DNA of 64,000 nucleotides from Albidovulum sp. (GTDB taxonomy: Bacteria; Pseudomonadota; Alphaproteobacteria; Rhodobacterales; Rhodobacteraceae), in the NCBI GenBank assembly GCA_020637635.1, contig JACKKB010000004.1, positions 186,001 through 250,000 of the forward strand, read 5' to 3'. Shown piece after piece: positions 16,878 through 25,538 of the stretch. The position numbers were made by a program, and so were the translations under genes. How positions within the stretch are numbered: position 1 is the first letter of the stretch; every line of letters starts with the position of its first letter. The notes under the pieces are model-generated. The model was not told where the DNA came from. It made no database searches and was given only the letters and a program-made list of their open reading frames with translations.

Positions 16878-17512
16878 GGTGTCCAGGCAAGGAAGTTGGC
16901 GATCAGCCGCAGCCCGGCGGCGTGGCTCTTCTCGGGGTGGAACTGGGTCCCGACGATGGTGTCGCGCCCGACGATCGCGGTGATCTTCCCGCCGTAATCG
17001 CAATGCGCCAGGAGATGCGCGGGATCGGATACGCGGAACTGGTAGGAATGGACGAAATAGGCATGGCTTCCGGTTCCGATCCCCGCGGTCACGGGATGCG
17101 GGCGGTCGATCACCAGATCGTTCCAGCCCATATGCGGCACCTTGAGCGCGGCCGCCGCGGGCCGGATCGGGACCACCTCGCCGCCGATCCAGCCGAAGCC
17201 CGGCGTCTCGGTGTATTCGAGCCCGCGCGTGGCGAGCATCTGCATGCCGATGCAGATGCCGAGAAGGGGCCGCGCCCGCGCAGTCACCGCCTCGGTGATC
17301 GCCTCGACCATGCCGGGCACGCCGGCGAGGGCCGCGCGACAGGCCGGAAAGGCGCCGTCGCCCGGCAGCACGATCCGGTCGGCCCGCGCCACATCGTCGG
17401 GCCGCGCACTGACGATGACCTCGCCCGCGCCGGTCTCGGCCGCCATTCGCTGAAAGGCCTTCTCGGCGGAGTGCAGGTTGCCCGAGTCGTAGTCGATCAG
17501 GACCGTGAGCAT
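16874..17512 (-). CDS. hisH: Imidazole glycerol phosphate synthase glutaminase subunit HisH
   Basis: HisH is the class I glutamine amidotransferase that delivers ammonia to HisF. The 212-residue protein has the oxyanion loop LPGDGAFPAC, the nucleophile Cys87 in GICIGMQML, and the His192/Glu194 pair in TQFHPEKS. The start at 17512 is set by the conserved MLTVLIDYDSGNLHS. It lies four bases downstream of hisB and overlaps glsA by four bases. Confidence 0.96.
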   Translation of the reverse strand: MLTVLIDYDSGNLHSAEKAFQRMAAETGAGEVIVSARPDDVARADRIVLPGDGAFPACRAALAGVPGMVEAITEAVTARARPLLGICIGMQMLATRGLEYTETPGFGWIGGEVVPIRPAAAALKVPHMGWNDLVIDRPHPVTAGIGTGSHAYFVHSYQFRVSDPAHLLAHCDYGGKITAIVGRDTIVGTQFHPEKSHAAGLRLIANFLAWTP

Positions 17513-17516
17513 GGCG

Positions 17517-18101
17517 TCAGAGCGCGCCCTTGGTCGAGGGCAGCGCGTCGCTGCGCGGATCGGGCTCCACCGCCATCCGCAGCGCCTTCGCGACCGATTT
17601 GAAGGCGGCTTCGGCAAGGTGGTGGCTGTTCAGCCCGTGCACCCGGTCGACATGCAGCGTGATGCCGCCATGGGTCGAAAGCGCCTGGAAGAACTCGCGC
17701 ACGAGCTCGGTATCGAAGGTCCCGATCCGGGCCGTCGGAAAGGCGAGGTTCCAGACCAGATAGGGCCGCCCCGACAGGTCGAGCGCGCAACCGACCTGAG
17801 CGTCATCCATGGCCAGCGCGAAATGCCCGTAGCGGCGGATGCCCTTCTTGTCGCCAAGCGCCGAGGCCAGCGCCTGGCCGATCGCGATGCCGCAATCCTC
17901 GACCGTGTGGTGATCGTCGACATGCAGGTCGCCCCGGGCGCTGACGCTGAGGTCGATCAGCGAATGGCGCGAGAGCTGGTCGAGCATGTGGTCGAAGAAG
18001 CCGACCCCGGTGCGGTTCTCGTAGATCCCGGCCCCATCGAGGTCGAGCGCCACCGATATCTCGGTCTCGGCGGTCTTGCGGCGGATCTCAGCTTTGCGCA
18101 T
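17517..18101 (-). CDS. hisB: Imidazoleglycerol-phosphate dehydratase HisB
   Basis: HisB dehydrates IGP to imidazole acetol phosphate. The 194-residue monofunctional enzyme carries FFDHMLDQLSRHSLIDL, the metal-binding DDHHTVEDCGI and the second metal block GLNSHHLAEAAFKS. These His/Glu sets hold two Mn ions. There is no fused phosphatase domain, as expected outside the gammaproteobacteria. It is the first gene of the hisB-hisH-glsA transcription unit. Confidence 0.97.
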   Translation of the reverse strand: MRKAEIRRKTAETEISVALDLDGAGIYENRTGVGFFDHMLDQLSRHSLIDLSVSARGDLHVDDHHTVEDCGIAIGQALASALGDKKGIRRYGHFALAMDDAQVGCALDLSGRPYLVWNLAFPTARIGTFDTELVREFFQALSTHGGITLHVDRVHGLNSHHLAEAAFKSVAKALRMAVEPDPRSDALPSTKGAL

Positions 18102-18176
18102 GACGTCATTCCCGTTCTGCCACGCCGCTTATAGGAACCTTTGGCCGGCGTGGAAAGCCTGCCCCGTCACGAGAAA

Positions 18177-18195
18177 GGGCGCCGCAAGGGCGCCC
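18177..18195 (-). terminator. Candidate intrinsic terminator downstream of the repeat-rich gene
   Basis: GGGCGCC (18177-18183) and GGCGCCC (18189-18195) form a 7-bp GC stem with a five-base loop. Read on the minus strand it is followed by TTTCTC. It sits between the 18295-18855 gene and hisB, so it would end the former transcript. Confidence 0.45.
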
Positions 18196-18294
18196 CTTCC
18201 CGTTGGTGAAATCTGCGAAAAGCGGGCCCGACCGAGCGGTCGTTGCCCTTGGCTTCACCGCGGCGGCGCTCGCCGCCGTGATGGCCCCCTGCTC

Positions 18295-18855
18295 TCAGTC
18301 GTCGCAGGCCTCGGAACCGTCGTCCGAGCCATCGTCGTCCGAGTCGTCGTCGGAGCCGTTGTCATCGGAGCCGTCGTCGTCGGAGCCGTCGTCGGAACCA
18401 CCATTGTCGGTGCCGCCGCCGTTGCCGCCATTGTCGGTGCCGCCACCGGTGCCGCCGCCGTTGCCGCCATTGTCGGTGCCGCCGCCGGTGCCGCCGCTGC
18501 TGCCGCCGCCGTTACCACCCGGTTTGCCGCCGGGTTTGCCGCCGATCGGACGCCCGTTCTCGCCTCCTTCGGCGTGGCTCTGGCCTTCGTCACCGATCGC
18601 GCCGACCGAGACATCGGAGATCAGCGCCGCCAGTTCCGGGCAGTGGTCGAGCGTATAGTCGAGGATCTGCGGCAGCACCGGGCTTGCGCGCAGCTTGGCC
18701 ACGTCCTGCTCGGTCAGCTGCCGCGTCAGGCAGATCTGCTCGAAGTCCTCGGGCGAGAACGGCTGGGTGTTGATCGCAGCCTGCGCCGAACCGGCAAGGC
18801 CGAGGGCCAACGCCGCAGCTGCGCCGACCGATGAATAGCCGATATATGTCTTCAT
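18295..18855 (-). CDS. Secreted low-complexity protein with Gly/Asn and Asp/Ser repeats
   Basis: I do not recognise this family. The 186-residue protein has a signal peptide (MKTYIGYSSVGAAAALALG, cut after AQA). A short globular part of about 70 residues holds two cysteines (FEQICLTRQLTEQ and LDHCPELAALI). A tail follows, first Gly/Thr/Asp/Asn repeats such as GGGTDNGGNGG and then about 35 residues almost entirely Asp, Ser and Gly ending EACDD. The acidic tail could bind calcium or simply be disordered. The 70-residue part may be a small exported domain. Gene copies of this type vary in tail length because of repeat slippage. Confidence 0.6.
   Translation of the reverse strand: MKTYIGYSSVGAAAALALGLAGSAQAAINTQPFSPEDFEQICLTRQLTEQDVAKLRASPVLPQILDYTLDHCPELAALISDVSVGAIGDEGQSHAEGGENGRPIGGKPGGKPGGNGGGSSGGTGGGTDNGGNGGGTGGGTDNGGNGGGTDNGGSDDGSDDDGSDDNGSDDDSDDDGSDDGSEACDD
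18300..18540. repeat. Imperfect tandem repeats inside the low-complexity gene
   Basis: The core CCATTGTCGGTGCCGCC recurs at 18401, 18428 and 18467 (spacings 27 and 39). To the left is a run of GTCGTC/GAGCC triplet-like repeats encoding Asp-Ser-Gly. All units are multiples of three bases, so length changes would keep the frame. Confidence 0.8.
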
Positions 18856-19131
18856 TTGCTCACTCTCTCAATCTGACCCACGTTCACCGCGGGTGCCAAC
18901 GAGGCGCTTCTGCCCCTCAGTTGGATGCACATTTAGCGCTGCCCGCAAGAAGTTGCACAAAATACGTTTTCCAAACCGGCAAATGCGGCAGAATTTCGGC
19001 AATTGTGGCCAAAATGTGCCAGAGTCTCTTGGAAAAGTTGAAAGCCACCGCGCGCGCTCCCGCGGCCGGTCTTTCGTCTCGCCGCGGCCCCGCCTATAGT
19101 CGGAACGGGTGGGTCAGACGGACGGGCGGGA

Positions 19132-20130
19132 ATGCGCGATCAGGCTGCGGCGGCGCGGGCCAACGTGTTCTGCATCGCGCAGAACGGACGGCTCGCCTAT
19201 GAGGCGGTGATCTTCGCCGCCAGCTTCCGCGCTGCCAATCCCGGCCATGCCGGCCGCCTGATCGTCGGCGAGCCGCAACCCGGCCCGCTCTGGACCGGAG
19301 ATCCGCGCGTCCCGGCCGACCTGCGCAGGCTGCTCGAGGGTCTCGGCGCCGAAATCGTGCCGATCGAGACCCGTCATTTCGGCCAGTCCTACCCCCATGG
19401 CAACAAGATCGAGGGCCTGCTCGCGCTCCCCGCGGGCGAACCCTTCGTCTTCTTCGATACCGATACGCTCTTCACCGGCACCCTCGCCGATGTCGGTTTC
19501 GACTTCGATCGCCCCGCCGCCTCGATGCGACGCGAAGGCACCTGGCCGGTGATCGAGCTCTACGGTCCGGGCTACGCCGAGATCTGGAAGTCGCTCTACG
19601 ACCGGTTCGGGCTGGACTACGAAAGCTCGCTCGACCTGTCGAAGCCCGACGAATTCTGGGGGCGCCATCTCTATTTCAACGCCGGCTGGTTCTTCCACCG
19701 GTGCCCGCAGGTCTTCGGGCAACGATTCGTCGACATCGCCACCACGATCCGCGACGACGCGCCCGACGCGCTCGTCTGCCAGCCGCTCACGCCCTGGCTC
19801 GACCAGATTGCGCTGCCGCTCGTGATCCATGCGCTGGGAGGCGGCCGTCCGGGGCCGGAGCTTGACGGGCTCGACGGCCATGTGAGCTGCCACTACCGGC
19901 TGCTTCCCCTGCTCTATGCCCGCGAGAGCGACGCCGTGGTGGAGATGCTGGAATCAGTCACCGCACCCAACCCCGTGAAGAAGGTGCTGAAGGAATACGA
20001 GCCGTTACGCAAGCTCGTCTACCAGGGCAAGGGCCACAAGATCAGGGCGATGTTCGACCGCCGCGACCTGCCGCGCCGAGAACAGATGATCCGCAATCAG
20101 ATCAAGCGTGCCGGGCTCTGGCTGCGCTGA
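19132..20130 (+). CDS. Glycosyltransferase-like protein (DxD-type)
   Basis: A 332-residue cytoplasmic protein. The first part reads as a nucleotide-sugar-type Rossmann domain (NVFCIAQNGRLAYEAVIFAASFRAANPG), with FVFFDTDTLFTG supplying an Asp-x-Asp motif as in GT-A glycosyltransferases. A later segment, LYFNAGWFFHRCPQVFG, resembles GT8-like acceptor regions. The C terminus is basic (KGHKIRAMFDRRDLPRRE). Sugar donor and acceptor are unknown. Start ATG 19132 follows GGGCGGG. It stands upstream of metY but is not obviously related to it. Confidence 0.5.
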   Translation: MRDQAAAARANVFCIAQNGRLAYEAVIFAASFRAANPGHAGRLIVGEPQPGPLWTGDPRVPADLRRLLEGLGAEIVPIETRHFGQSYPHGNKIEGLLALPAGEPFVFFDTDTLFTGTLADVGFDFDRPAASMRREGTWPVIELYGPGYAEIWKSLYDRFGLDYESSLDLSKPDEFWGRHLYFNAGWFFHRCPQVFGQRFVDIATTIRDDAPDALVCQPLTPWLDQIALPLVIHALGGGRPGPELDGLDGHVSCHYRLLPLLYARESDAVVEMLESVTAPNPVKKVLKEYEPLRKLVYQGKGHKIRAMFDRRDLPRREQMIRNQIKRAGLWLR

Positions 20131-20211
20131 GCCCGGCCGCGGCGCCCGCAGGGCAGTTGTGGCGACCGGCGGCATGCCTTAACGTCAGGCCGACCTTGAG
20201 GGGAGAAACCG

Positions 20212-21498
20212 ATGGCCGAGAGCTACCACTTCGACACGTTGCAGATTCACGCCGGTGCCGAGCCGGATCCCGCGACCGGCGCGCGGCAGGTGCCGATCTA
20301 CCAGACGACCGCCTTTGTCTTCAAGGACGCGGCCCATGCGGCGCGGCTCTTCAACCTCGAGGAAGTGGGCTACATCTATTCGCGCCTGACCAACCCGACC
20401 GTCGCCGCGCTGGCCGCGCGCGTCGCGGCGCTCGAGGGCGGCGCCGGCGCAATCGGCTGCTCCTCGGGCCATGCCGCGCAGATCATGGCGCTCTTTCCGC
20501 TCATGGGTCCGGGGCGCAATATCGTCGTATCGACAAGGCTCTACGGGGGAACGATCACCCAGTTCGGCCAGTCGATCCGGCGCTTTGGCTGGTCGGCCAG
20601 GTTCGTCGACTTCGACGATCTCGCGGCCATCGAGGCGGCCATCGATGACGACACCCGCGCGCTCTTCTGCGAATCCATCGCCAATCCGGGCGGATACATC
20701 TCCGATCTCGACGCGCTCGCCAAGGTGGCCGACAAGGCCGGGGTGCCGCTCATCGTCGACAACACCTCCGCCTCGCCCTATCTCTGCCGGCCGATCGACC
20801 ATGGCGCCACGCTCGTCGTCCATTCGGCGACGAAATACCTGACCGGCAACGGCACCGTGACCGGCGGGATCGTCGTCGATTCCGGCAGGTTCGACTGGTC
20901 CGCCTCGGGCAAGTTCCCCTCGCTCTCGGAACCGGAACCCGCCTACCACGGACTGAAGTTCCATGCCGCGCTCGGGCCGATGGCCTTCACCTTCCACTCG
21001 ATCGCCGTCGGGCTGCGCGATCTCGGCATGACGATGAACCCGCAGGGCGCGCATTACACGCTGATGGGCATCGAGACGCTGAGCCTGCGCATGGCGCGCC
21101 ATGTCGAAAACGCGCGCAAGGTCGCGGAATGGCTCGAGAAGGATCCCCGCGTCGACTTCGTGACCTATGCCGGCCTGCCCTCCTCGCCCTATCACGACAG
21201 GGTCGCGCGGATCTGCCCGAGGGGGGCAGGCGCGCTCTTCACCTTTGCCGTCAAGGGCGGCTATGACGCCTGCGTGAGGCTCGTCGACAACCTCAAGCTC
21301 TTCAGCCATGTCGCCAACCTCGGCGACACGCGGTCGCTGGTCATCCATTCGGCCTCGACGACCCACCGCCAGCTGAGCGAGGCGCAGCAGGTCGCCGCCG
21401 GCGCCGCGCCCAACCTGGTGCGGGTGTCGATCGGCATCGAGGATGCCCGCGACATCATTGCCGATCTCGATCAGGCGCTGGCCGCGGCCCAGGCCTGA
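20212..21498 (+). CDS. metY: O-acetylhomoserine aminocarboxypropyltransferase (sulfhydrylase)
   Basis: This PLP enzyme uses sulfide (or methanethiol) with O-acetylhomoserine to make homocysteine (or methionine). The 428-residue length is right for the MetY branch of Cys/Met-metabolism enzymes. Visible features are FDTLQIHAGAEPDPATGAR and PIYQTTAF at the N terminus, YSRLTNPT, and the PLP lysine in VVHSATKYLTGNGTVTGG. GAGGGGAG precedes the ATG at normal spacing. The closely related cystathionine gamma-synthase group is shorter, about 380-400 residues. No SAM riboswitch could be recognised in the 81-bp leader. Confidence 0.93.
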   Translation: MAESYHFDTLQIHAGAEPDPATGARQVPIYQTTAFVFKDAAHAARLFNLEEVGYIYSRLTNPTVAALAARVAALEGGAGAIGCSSGHAAQIMALFPLMGPGRNIVVSTRLYGGTITQFGQSIRRFGWSARFVDFDDLAAIEAAIDDDTRALFCESIANPGGYISDLDALAKVADKAGVPLIVDNTSASPYLCRPIDHGATLVVHSATKYLTGNGTVTGGIVVDSGRFDWSASGKFPSLSEPEPAYHGLKFHAALGPMAFTFHSIAVGLRDLGMTMNPQGAHYTLMGIETLSLRMARHVENARKVAEWLEKDPRVDFVTYAGLPSSPYHDRVARICPRGAGALFTFAVKGGYDACVRLVDNLKLFSHVANLGDTRSLVIHSASTTHRQLSEAQQVAAGAAPNLVRVSIGIEDARDIIADLDQALAAAQA

Positions 21499-21506
21499 GA
21501 CCGGCC

Positions 21507-21529
21507 GGGGGCGCGGTTCGCGCGCCCCC
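21507..21529. terminator. Hairpin between convergent metY and SIMPL genes
   Basis: A perfect 9-bp stem, GGGGGCGCG (21507-21515) with CGCGCCCCC (21521-21529), closes a five-base loop GTTCG. It starts eight bases after the metY stop and touches the stop of the convergent SIMPL gene. There is no T-run, so efficiency is uncertain. It could serve both strands. Confidence 0.5.
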
Positions 21530-22218
21530 TACTGGAGCAACTCCCAGCTCACCGAAACCGAGCTTTCGAGATCGAGCGCGCCCTGGGCGATCGGCACCGA
21601 CGCCTCACGCGCGAACATGGCGCCACCCATCGCCATCATCGGCTGGGGCATCGCGCTGCCGGCCTCGGTGATGCTGAGGATCCGGCCAAGCTTCACGCCC
21701 GCCGCCTCGGCATAGAGCGCCGCCTTGCGCTGCGCGTCGGCGACCGCGGTCCGCCGCGCCGCATCCATCGCCTCGGTGTCGTCCTCGAGCCCGAAGCTGA
21801 GCCCGCCGAGCGTGTTGGCACCGTCGGCCACCACCTGATCGAGAACGCCGCCCAGCGCGTCGAGATCGTGGACCGTCACCGACACGGTGTTCGCAGCCTC
21901 GTAGCCGTGGATCACCGGCGCGTCTCCGGAGGAGCTTGACTCGTACCTGGGGTTCAGCGACAGGCCCGAGGTCTGGATATCGTTCTCGGCGATGCCAGCC
22001 TCCTTCAGCCGCGCCATGACGGCAGCCAGCTGGTCGCTATTCGCGCCAAGCGCCTCGGAGGCGGTGTCGCCCTGCGTGGTGACGCCGACCATGAGCGTCG
22101 CCATGTCGGGCGCGCGGGTCACATGCCCGGTTCCCGAAACCGTCAGCGTCGACGGCTGATCGGCAAGAACTGGCTGAGCCAGCATCAAAGCAGTTGTCAT
22201 TATGGCGAGAAAGCGCAT
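21529..22218 (-). CDS. SIMPL-domain (DUF541) periplasmic protein
   Basis: A 229-residue exported protein. The signal peptide is MRFLAIMTTALMLAQPVLA, cut before DQPST. The mature domain opens LTVSGTGHVTRAPDMATLMVGV and has the paired strands typical of SIMPL (DUF541) proteins, with NPRYESS and YEAANTVSVTVHDLDALG. In E. coli such a protein (YggE) is linked to oxidative-stress tolerance; here function is inferred from family only. The start at 22218 was chosen for a GGAGG six bases upstream on the minus strand and for the signal peptide. Confidence 0.85.
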   Translation of the reverse strand: MRFLAIMTTALMLAQPVLADQPSTLTVSGTGHVTRAPDMATLMVGVTTQGDTASEALGANSDQLAAVMARLKEAGIAENDIQTSGLSLNPRYESSSSGDAPVIHGYEAANTVSVTVHDLDALGGVLDQVVADGANTLGGLSFGLEDDTEAMDAARRTAVADAQRKAALYAEAAGVKLGRILSITEAGSAMPQPMMAMGGAMFAREASVPIAQGALDLESSVSVSWELLQ

Positions 22219-22379
22219 GAAAACCTCCATCCTGCGTGAACACTCTCGAAGTCTTCGACGCAGGAAACAAGCCGATCCTTGGGCAGGCGTCTTTTCTTGC
22301 AACGCATTCTGCTTTAGGACGGCCAAAACGAGCAAATTTCAGCGGCCTCGCAACAGCGGCCCAACCTGGCAAGCAGCGC

Positions 22380-25301
22380 ATGAAACCCGGTTTCGCACTC
22401 GATCTCGACGAAGACCATATCCGGCTTCTGTTCCGCCGCGCCGACGGCTGGGTGAAGGTGGGCGAGGTGGGCTTCGCCGATCCGAAGCTTGGCGACAAGC
22501 TTGCCGCGCTGCGCCAGAAGGCCGGGCGTCTGGCTCCCGAGGGGGTCCTGACCAAACTCGTCATCCCGTCCTCGCAGATCCTCTACACCGAGGTCGACGC
22601 GCCCGGTCCCGACCGCCGCGCGCGCCGCGCCCAGATCATGAAGGCGATCGACGGGCGCACGCCCTACGCGCTCGATGAGCTGACCGTCGACTGGGCACGG
22701 TCCGGCAAGCACACCTTCGTCGCCGTCGTCGCCAAGCTCACGCTCGACGAGGCCGAGGACTTTGCCGAGGGCTTCGGCTTCAACCCGGTGAGCTTTGTCG
22801 CGATCCCCGAAAGCGGCCGCTTCGATGGCGAGCCCTTCTTCGGCCAGACGCGCAATGCCGAGGCGCATCTGCCGGCCGGCGAACCGCTCGACCGCGATAC
22901 CGCGCCGATCCGGATCGTCGGTGCATTGCCCGACGAGGCGCTCGAACCGGAGCCGGCGGCGGGGACCGCGACCGAGATGGAAGCCCCGGCAGCCGACGAA
23001 ACGGCTCGCCTGCCGGAATCGGGGCCCGAAGAGGCGGCCGAAAAGGCCCCCGAGGCGGCGACCGACACCCCCGGGCAGGACCCTGACCGGAATGCCGAAA
23101 CCGCGACTGCGGACGAACCCCGGCCCGCGGCGATGCCCCCTGCATCCCGGACGCCTAGATCCGAGACGCCTCCATCCGAGACGGCTCCATCCGAGACGGC
23201 TCCATCCGAGACGCCTCCATCCAAGACGGCCGCATCCGGAACGCCCGTCGCAGAGGCTCCGGCCGAGCACCGGCCCGAAATTGCGCCCGAGATTGCGCCC
23301 GCAATTGCGCCCGACCTCGGCCGCAAGCAAAGCCGCGCCGAGATTGCGGCACAGTCCCTCGGGGCCGTCGGTGACCGGCGGATCGCGGCAGATGACGACG
23401 AGGCGCCCTTCATCGAGGTTGCGGAGGGAACGGCGGATCCCGAACCCCCGATCGCCGCCGGCGCCTCTTTCGCCAGCCGGCGCGAGTTGCGCGCCCCCTT
23501 GGATCGCGGCGGCGACGGCCCTGCCCCGCTAAAGGGCGCGGCCGCTTCGCGGTTGACCTTCGCCGAGCCGGCACTGCCCGAACCGGTGACGCGCCGCGTC
23601 GGGCCCGCCACCGCCAAGCCTGGCGTCACCGCGCCCGATCTCGCGGTGCCGGAAGCGTCCGGTGCCGATGGCGCAGAGGACAGCCAGCAACCGCCGCGCC
23701 GCAACCGACTTGGCCCGCCGATCGTGGACGTCAAGCACGAGGCCCGCCACGGCACGCTCGCGCAGCAGAAACAGCGCCGCGTGAGCGAGCTTGGCGAAGA
23801 CCCCGATACCGCCTTCACGAGCTTCGGCACGACGCGCGACCCTCGCCGCGCAGGCGGCTTGCGGCCGAAACTGATACTGACGCTGCTCCTTTTGCTTCTC
23901 CTGGCCCTCGGCGCCATCGCGCTCTGGTCGATGCGATCGACCACCTCCGACCCTGCCGCGAGCCTGGCGCCGGCCCGATCGCCGCTCCCCGACGCCGCGT
24001 CCACCGGTGCCAGCAGCGGCGAGAGCGATCTTGCGGCGACAACGACGGGCGATGCGGCGCCGGATGCGGCCCAGACCGAGAGCGCCCCGGCCCCGATGGC
24101 ACAGCCCTCGCTGACGGCGGCAGCGCCCGAAGCCGATGCCCCGCCCGAGGTCAACCCGCCCCCGGCCGCGGCCGAGACGCTGGAGGCGGCCGCTCCTGCC
24201 CCCGCACCCGCTCCTGCCCCCGCAGGCGCCGCGTCGGTCGCGCCCCAGCCGGAAGCCATCACCGGCCCGCCGCCGCAGGCCTCTCTGGCCGCGCCGGCCC
24301 TCGTCGACGCGCCGTCGACCCCGGGGGCCGAAGCAACCCCGCCCGTCGCCCGCGACGCGCCCGTCGACCTGGCCCAGGCACCGGCGCCCGAGGCCCCGCT
24401 TGCAGCGCCGCTCGCCGATGCCGGGCTCTCGCGCCAGCCGCTGCCCCAACCCTTCGGAACCACCTACGACATCGGCCCCGACGGGCTCGTCAGACCGACC
24501 GCCGAGGGCGTCGTGATGCCCGACGGGTTCGCGCTTTTCGCCGGCCGGCCGCCGGTCGTTCCCGCGCCGCGGCCGGGCAGCGCCTTGCCCGAGGCCACGG
24601 TCGATGCGGCACCCGATTCGGCGCCCGATTCGACGTCGGCCACCTCCGGGGCGACCGCAGAGGCGGCACCGGAAGCCGTGGCCGCAGCGCCGGCCGCCGC
24701 CGATCCGGCGCTTGCCACGGCCCGCCCGAAGCTCCGGCCCGAGAAGATCGCAACACTGGCGGCCGCCGCGGCCGCCCAGCGCGCGACGATCGAGGCGGCC
24801 GCGACGGCGGCACTGGCCGCGGAGGCCGATCTTGCTGCGGCGAGCCCGCTAGCCGTCGGTTCGTCGCGCCGACCACCGGAACGCCCGAACGGATTTGCCA
24901 AGGCGGTCGATGCCGCTGTTGCCGCCGCCGTCGCCGGCGCCGTGGCGGAACCGGCCGCGGCGCCCGCCGCCGCGCCCGCGACGGCGTCCGCTGCGGCGTC
25001 CGCGTCGGTCGACATCGACGAACCCGAACCCGAGGCGATGCCCACCCTGCCCACGACCGTGACCGTCTCGCGCCAGGCGACGGTCAAGAACGCCATCGAC
25101 CTCGGAAAGGTGAACCTGATCGGCGTCTATGGCTCGGCCTCGCGCAAGCGCGCGCTGGTGCGGATGCCGAACGGTCACTACCTGAAGCTGAAGGTCGGCG
25201 ACCGGTTCGACGGCGGCCTCGTCGCGGCGATCGGCGACAGCGAACTGAGCTACGTCAAGGGCGGCCGCACCTACATCCTGAAGATCGTCAAGAACGGCTG
25301 A
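22380..25301 (+). CDS. Membrane protein joining a GspL/PilM-like N-domain to a GspC/PilP-like C-domain
   Basis: A 973-residue bitopic protein of a family I do not recognise. Residues about 1-155 (FALDLDEDHIRLLFRR, then VIPSSQILYTEVDAP, then FVAVVAKLTLDEAEDF) resemble the cytoplasmic actin-like GspL/PilM fold. A long Glu/Pro/Ala-rich linker with 15-bp repeats follows. One transmembrane helix lies at about 498-516 (LILTLLLLLLLALGAIALW). Then comes a roughly 350-residue Ala/Pro linker, and the last 75 residues (GKVNLIGVYGSASRKRALVR, LKLKVGDRFDGGLVAAIGD) resemble the homology region of GspC/PilP. This arrangement would link cytoplasm and periplasm in a secretion or pilus-like envelope machine. 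No other gsp/pil genes are nearby. Start at 22380 is chosen where the domain begins. Confidence 0.5.
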   Translation: MKPGFALDLDEDHIRLLFRRADGWVKVGEVGFADPKLGDKLAALRQKAGRLAPEGVLTKLVIPSSQILYTEVDAPGPDRRARRAQIMKAIDGRTPYALDELTVDWARSGKHTFVAVVAKLTLDEAEDFAEGFGFNPVSFVAIPESGRFDGEPFFGQTRNAEAHLPAGEPLDRDTAPIRIVGALPDEALEPEPAAGTATEMEAPAADETARLPESGPEEAAEKAPEAATDTPGQDPDRNAETATADEPRPAAMPPASRTPRSETPPSETAPSETAPSETPPSKTAASGTPVAEAPAEHRPEIAPEIAPAIAPDLGRKQSRAEIAAQSLGAVGDRRIAADDDEAPFIEVAEGTADPEPPIAAGASFASRRELRAPLDRGGDGPAPLKGAAASRLTFAEPALPEPVTRRVGPATAKPGVTAPDLAVPEASGADGAEDSQQPPRRNRLGPPIVDVKHEARHGTLAQQKQRRVSELGEDPDTAFTSFGTTRDPRRAGGLRPKLILTLLLLLLLALGAIALWSMRSTTSDPAASLAPARSPLPDAASTGASSGESDLAATTTGDAAPDAAQTESAPAPMAQPSLTAAAPEADAPPEVNPPPAAAETLEAAAPAPAPAPAPAGAASVAPQPEAITGPPPQASLAAPALVDAPSTPGAEATPPVARDAPVDLAQAPAPEAPLAAPLADAGLSRQPLPQPFGTTYDIGPDGLVRPTAEGVVMPDGFALFAGRPPVVPAPRPGSALPEATVDAAPDSAPDSTSATSGATAEAAPEAVAAAPAAADPALATARPKLRPEKIATLAAAAAAQRATIEAAATAALAAEADLAAASPLAVGSSRRPPERPNGFAKAVDAAVAAAVAGAVAEPAAAPAAAPATASAAASASVDIDEPEPEAMPTLPTTVTVSRQATVKNAIDLGKVNLIGVYGSASRKRALVRMPNGHYLKLKVGDRFDGGLVAAIGDSELSYVKGGRTYILKIVKNG
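23161..23235 (+). repeat. 15-bp minisatellite within the GspL/GspC-like gene
   Basis: Five tandem 15-bp units (type CCGAGACGGCTCCAT) encode repeated Ser-Glu-Thr-Ala/Pro-Pro. A separate run of three 12-bp units (type GAGATTGCGCCC) at 23277-23312 encodes Glu-Ile-Ala-Pro. Both keep the frame and lie in the cytoplasmic linker. Confidence 0.9.
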
Positions 25302-25538
25302 GACCGCCGGCCCCATGCCTGCGGGACCAGAGGGCACGGCGCCGGCCGTGCCAATCCGTCCTTTCGAGGGGCAGGGGGCACTTTGCCGCAGCGCCCCCCT
25401 TTTGCAGGTGCGGCGTGCGTTCGCAATGTCTATCATCGGTCCAGGGAAGGCGGCCCGCATCGTGCCTCGCGAGGTCTCGCGGCAAAGCGTCGCCGTCTCC
25501 GCCGTGCCGCCCGCAACCGCCAGCCCCGGGACCCGCCG

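Noticed and set aside
18300..18540. A CRISPR-like or REP repeat in the low-complexity gene
   Set aside because: Repeat units are multiples of three, in frame with a gene having a signal peptide, and lack spacers.
20131..20211. A SAM riboswitch in the metY leader
   Set aside because: The 81-bp leader shows no recognisable SAM-II or SAM-V core (conserved pseudoknot segments are absent), so I only note the ribosome-binding site.
25302..25538. N-terminal extension of the Kef antiporter
   Set aside because: In-frame upstream codons encode Arg/Pro-rich non-membrane sequence, while the transport domain begins at the ATG at 25539.
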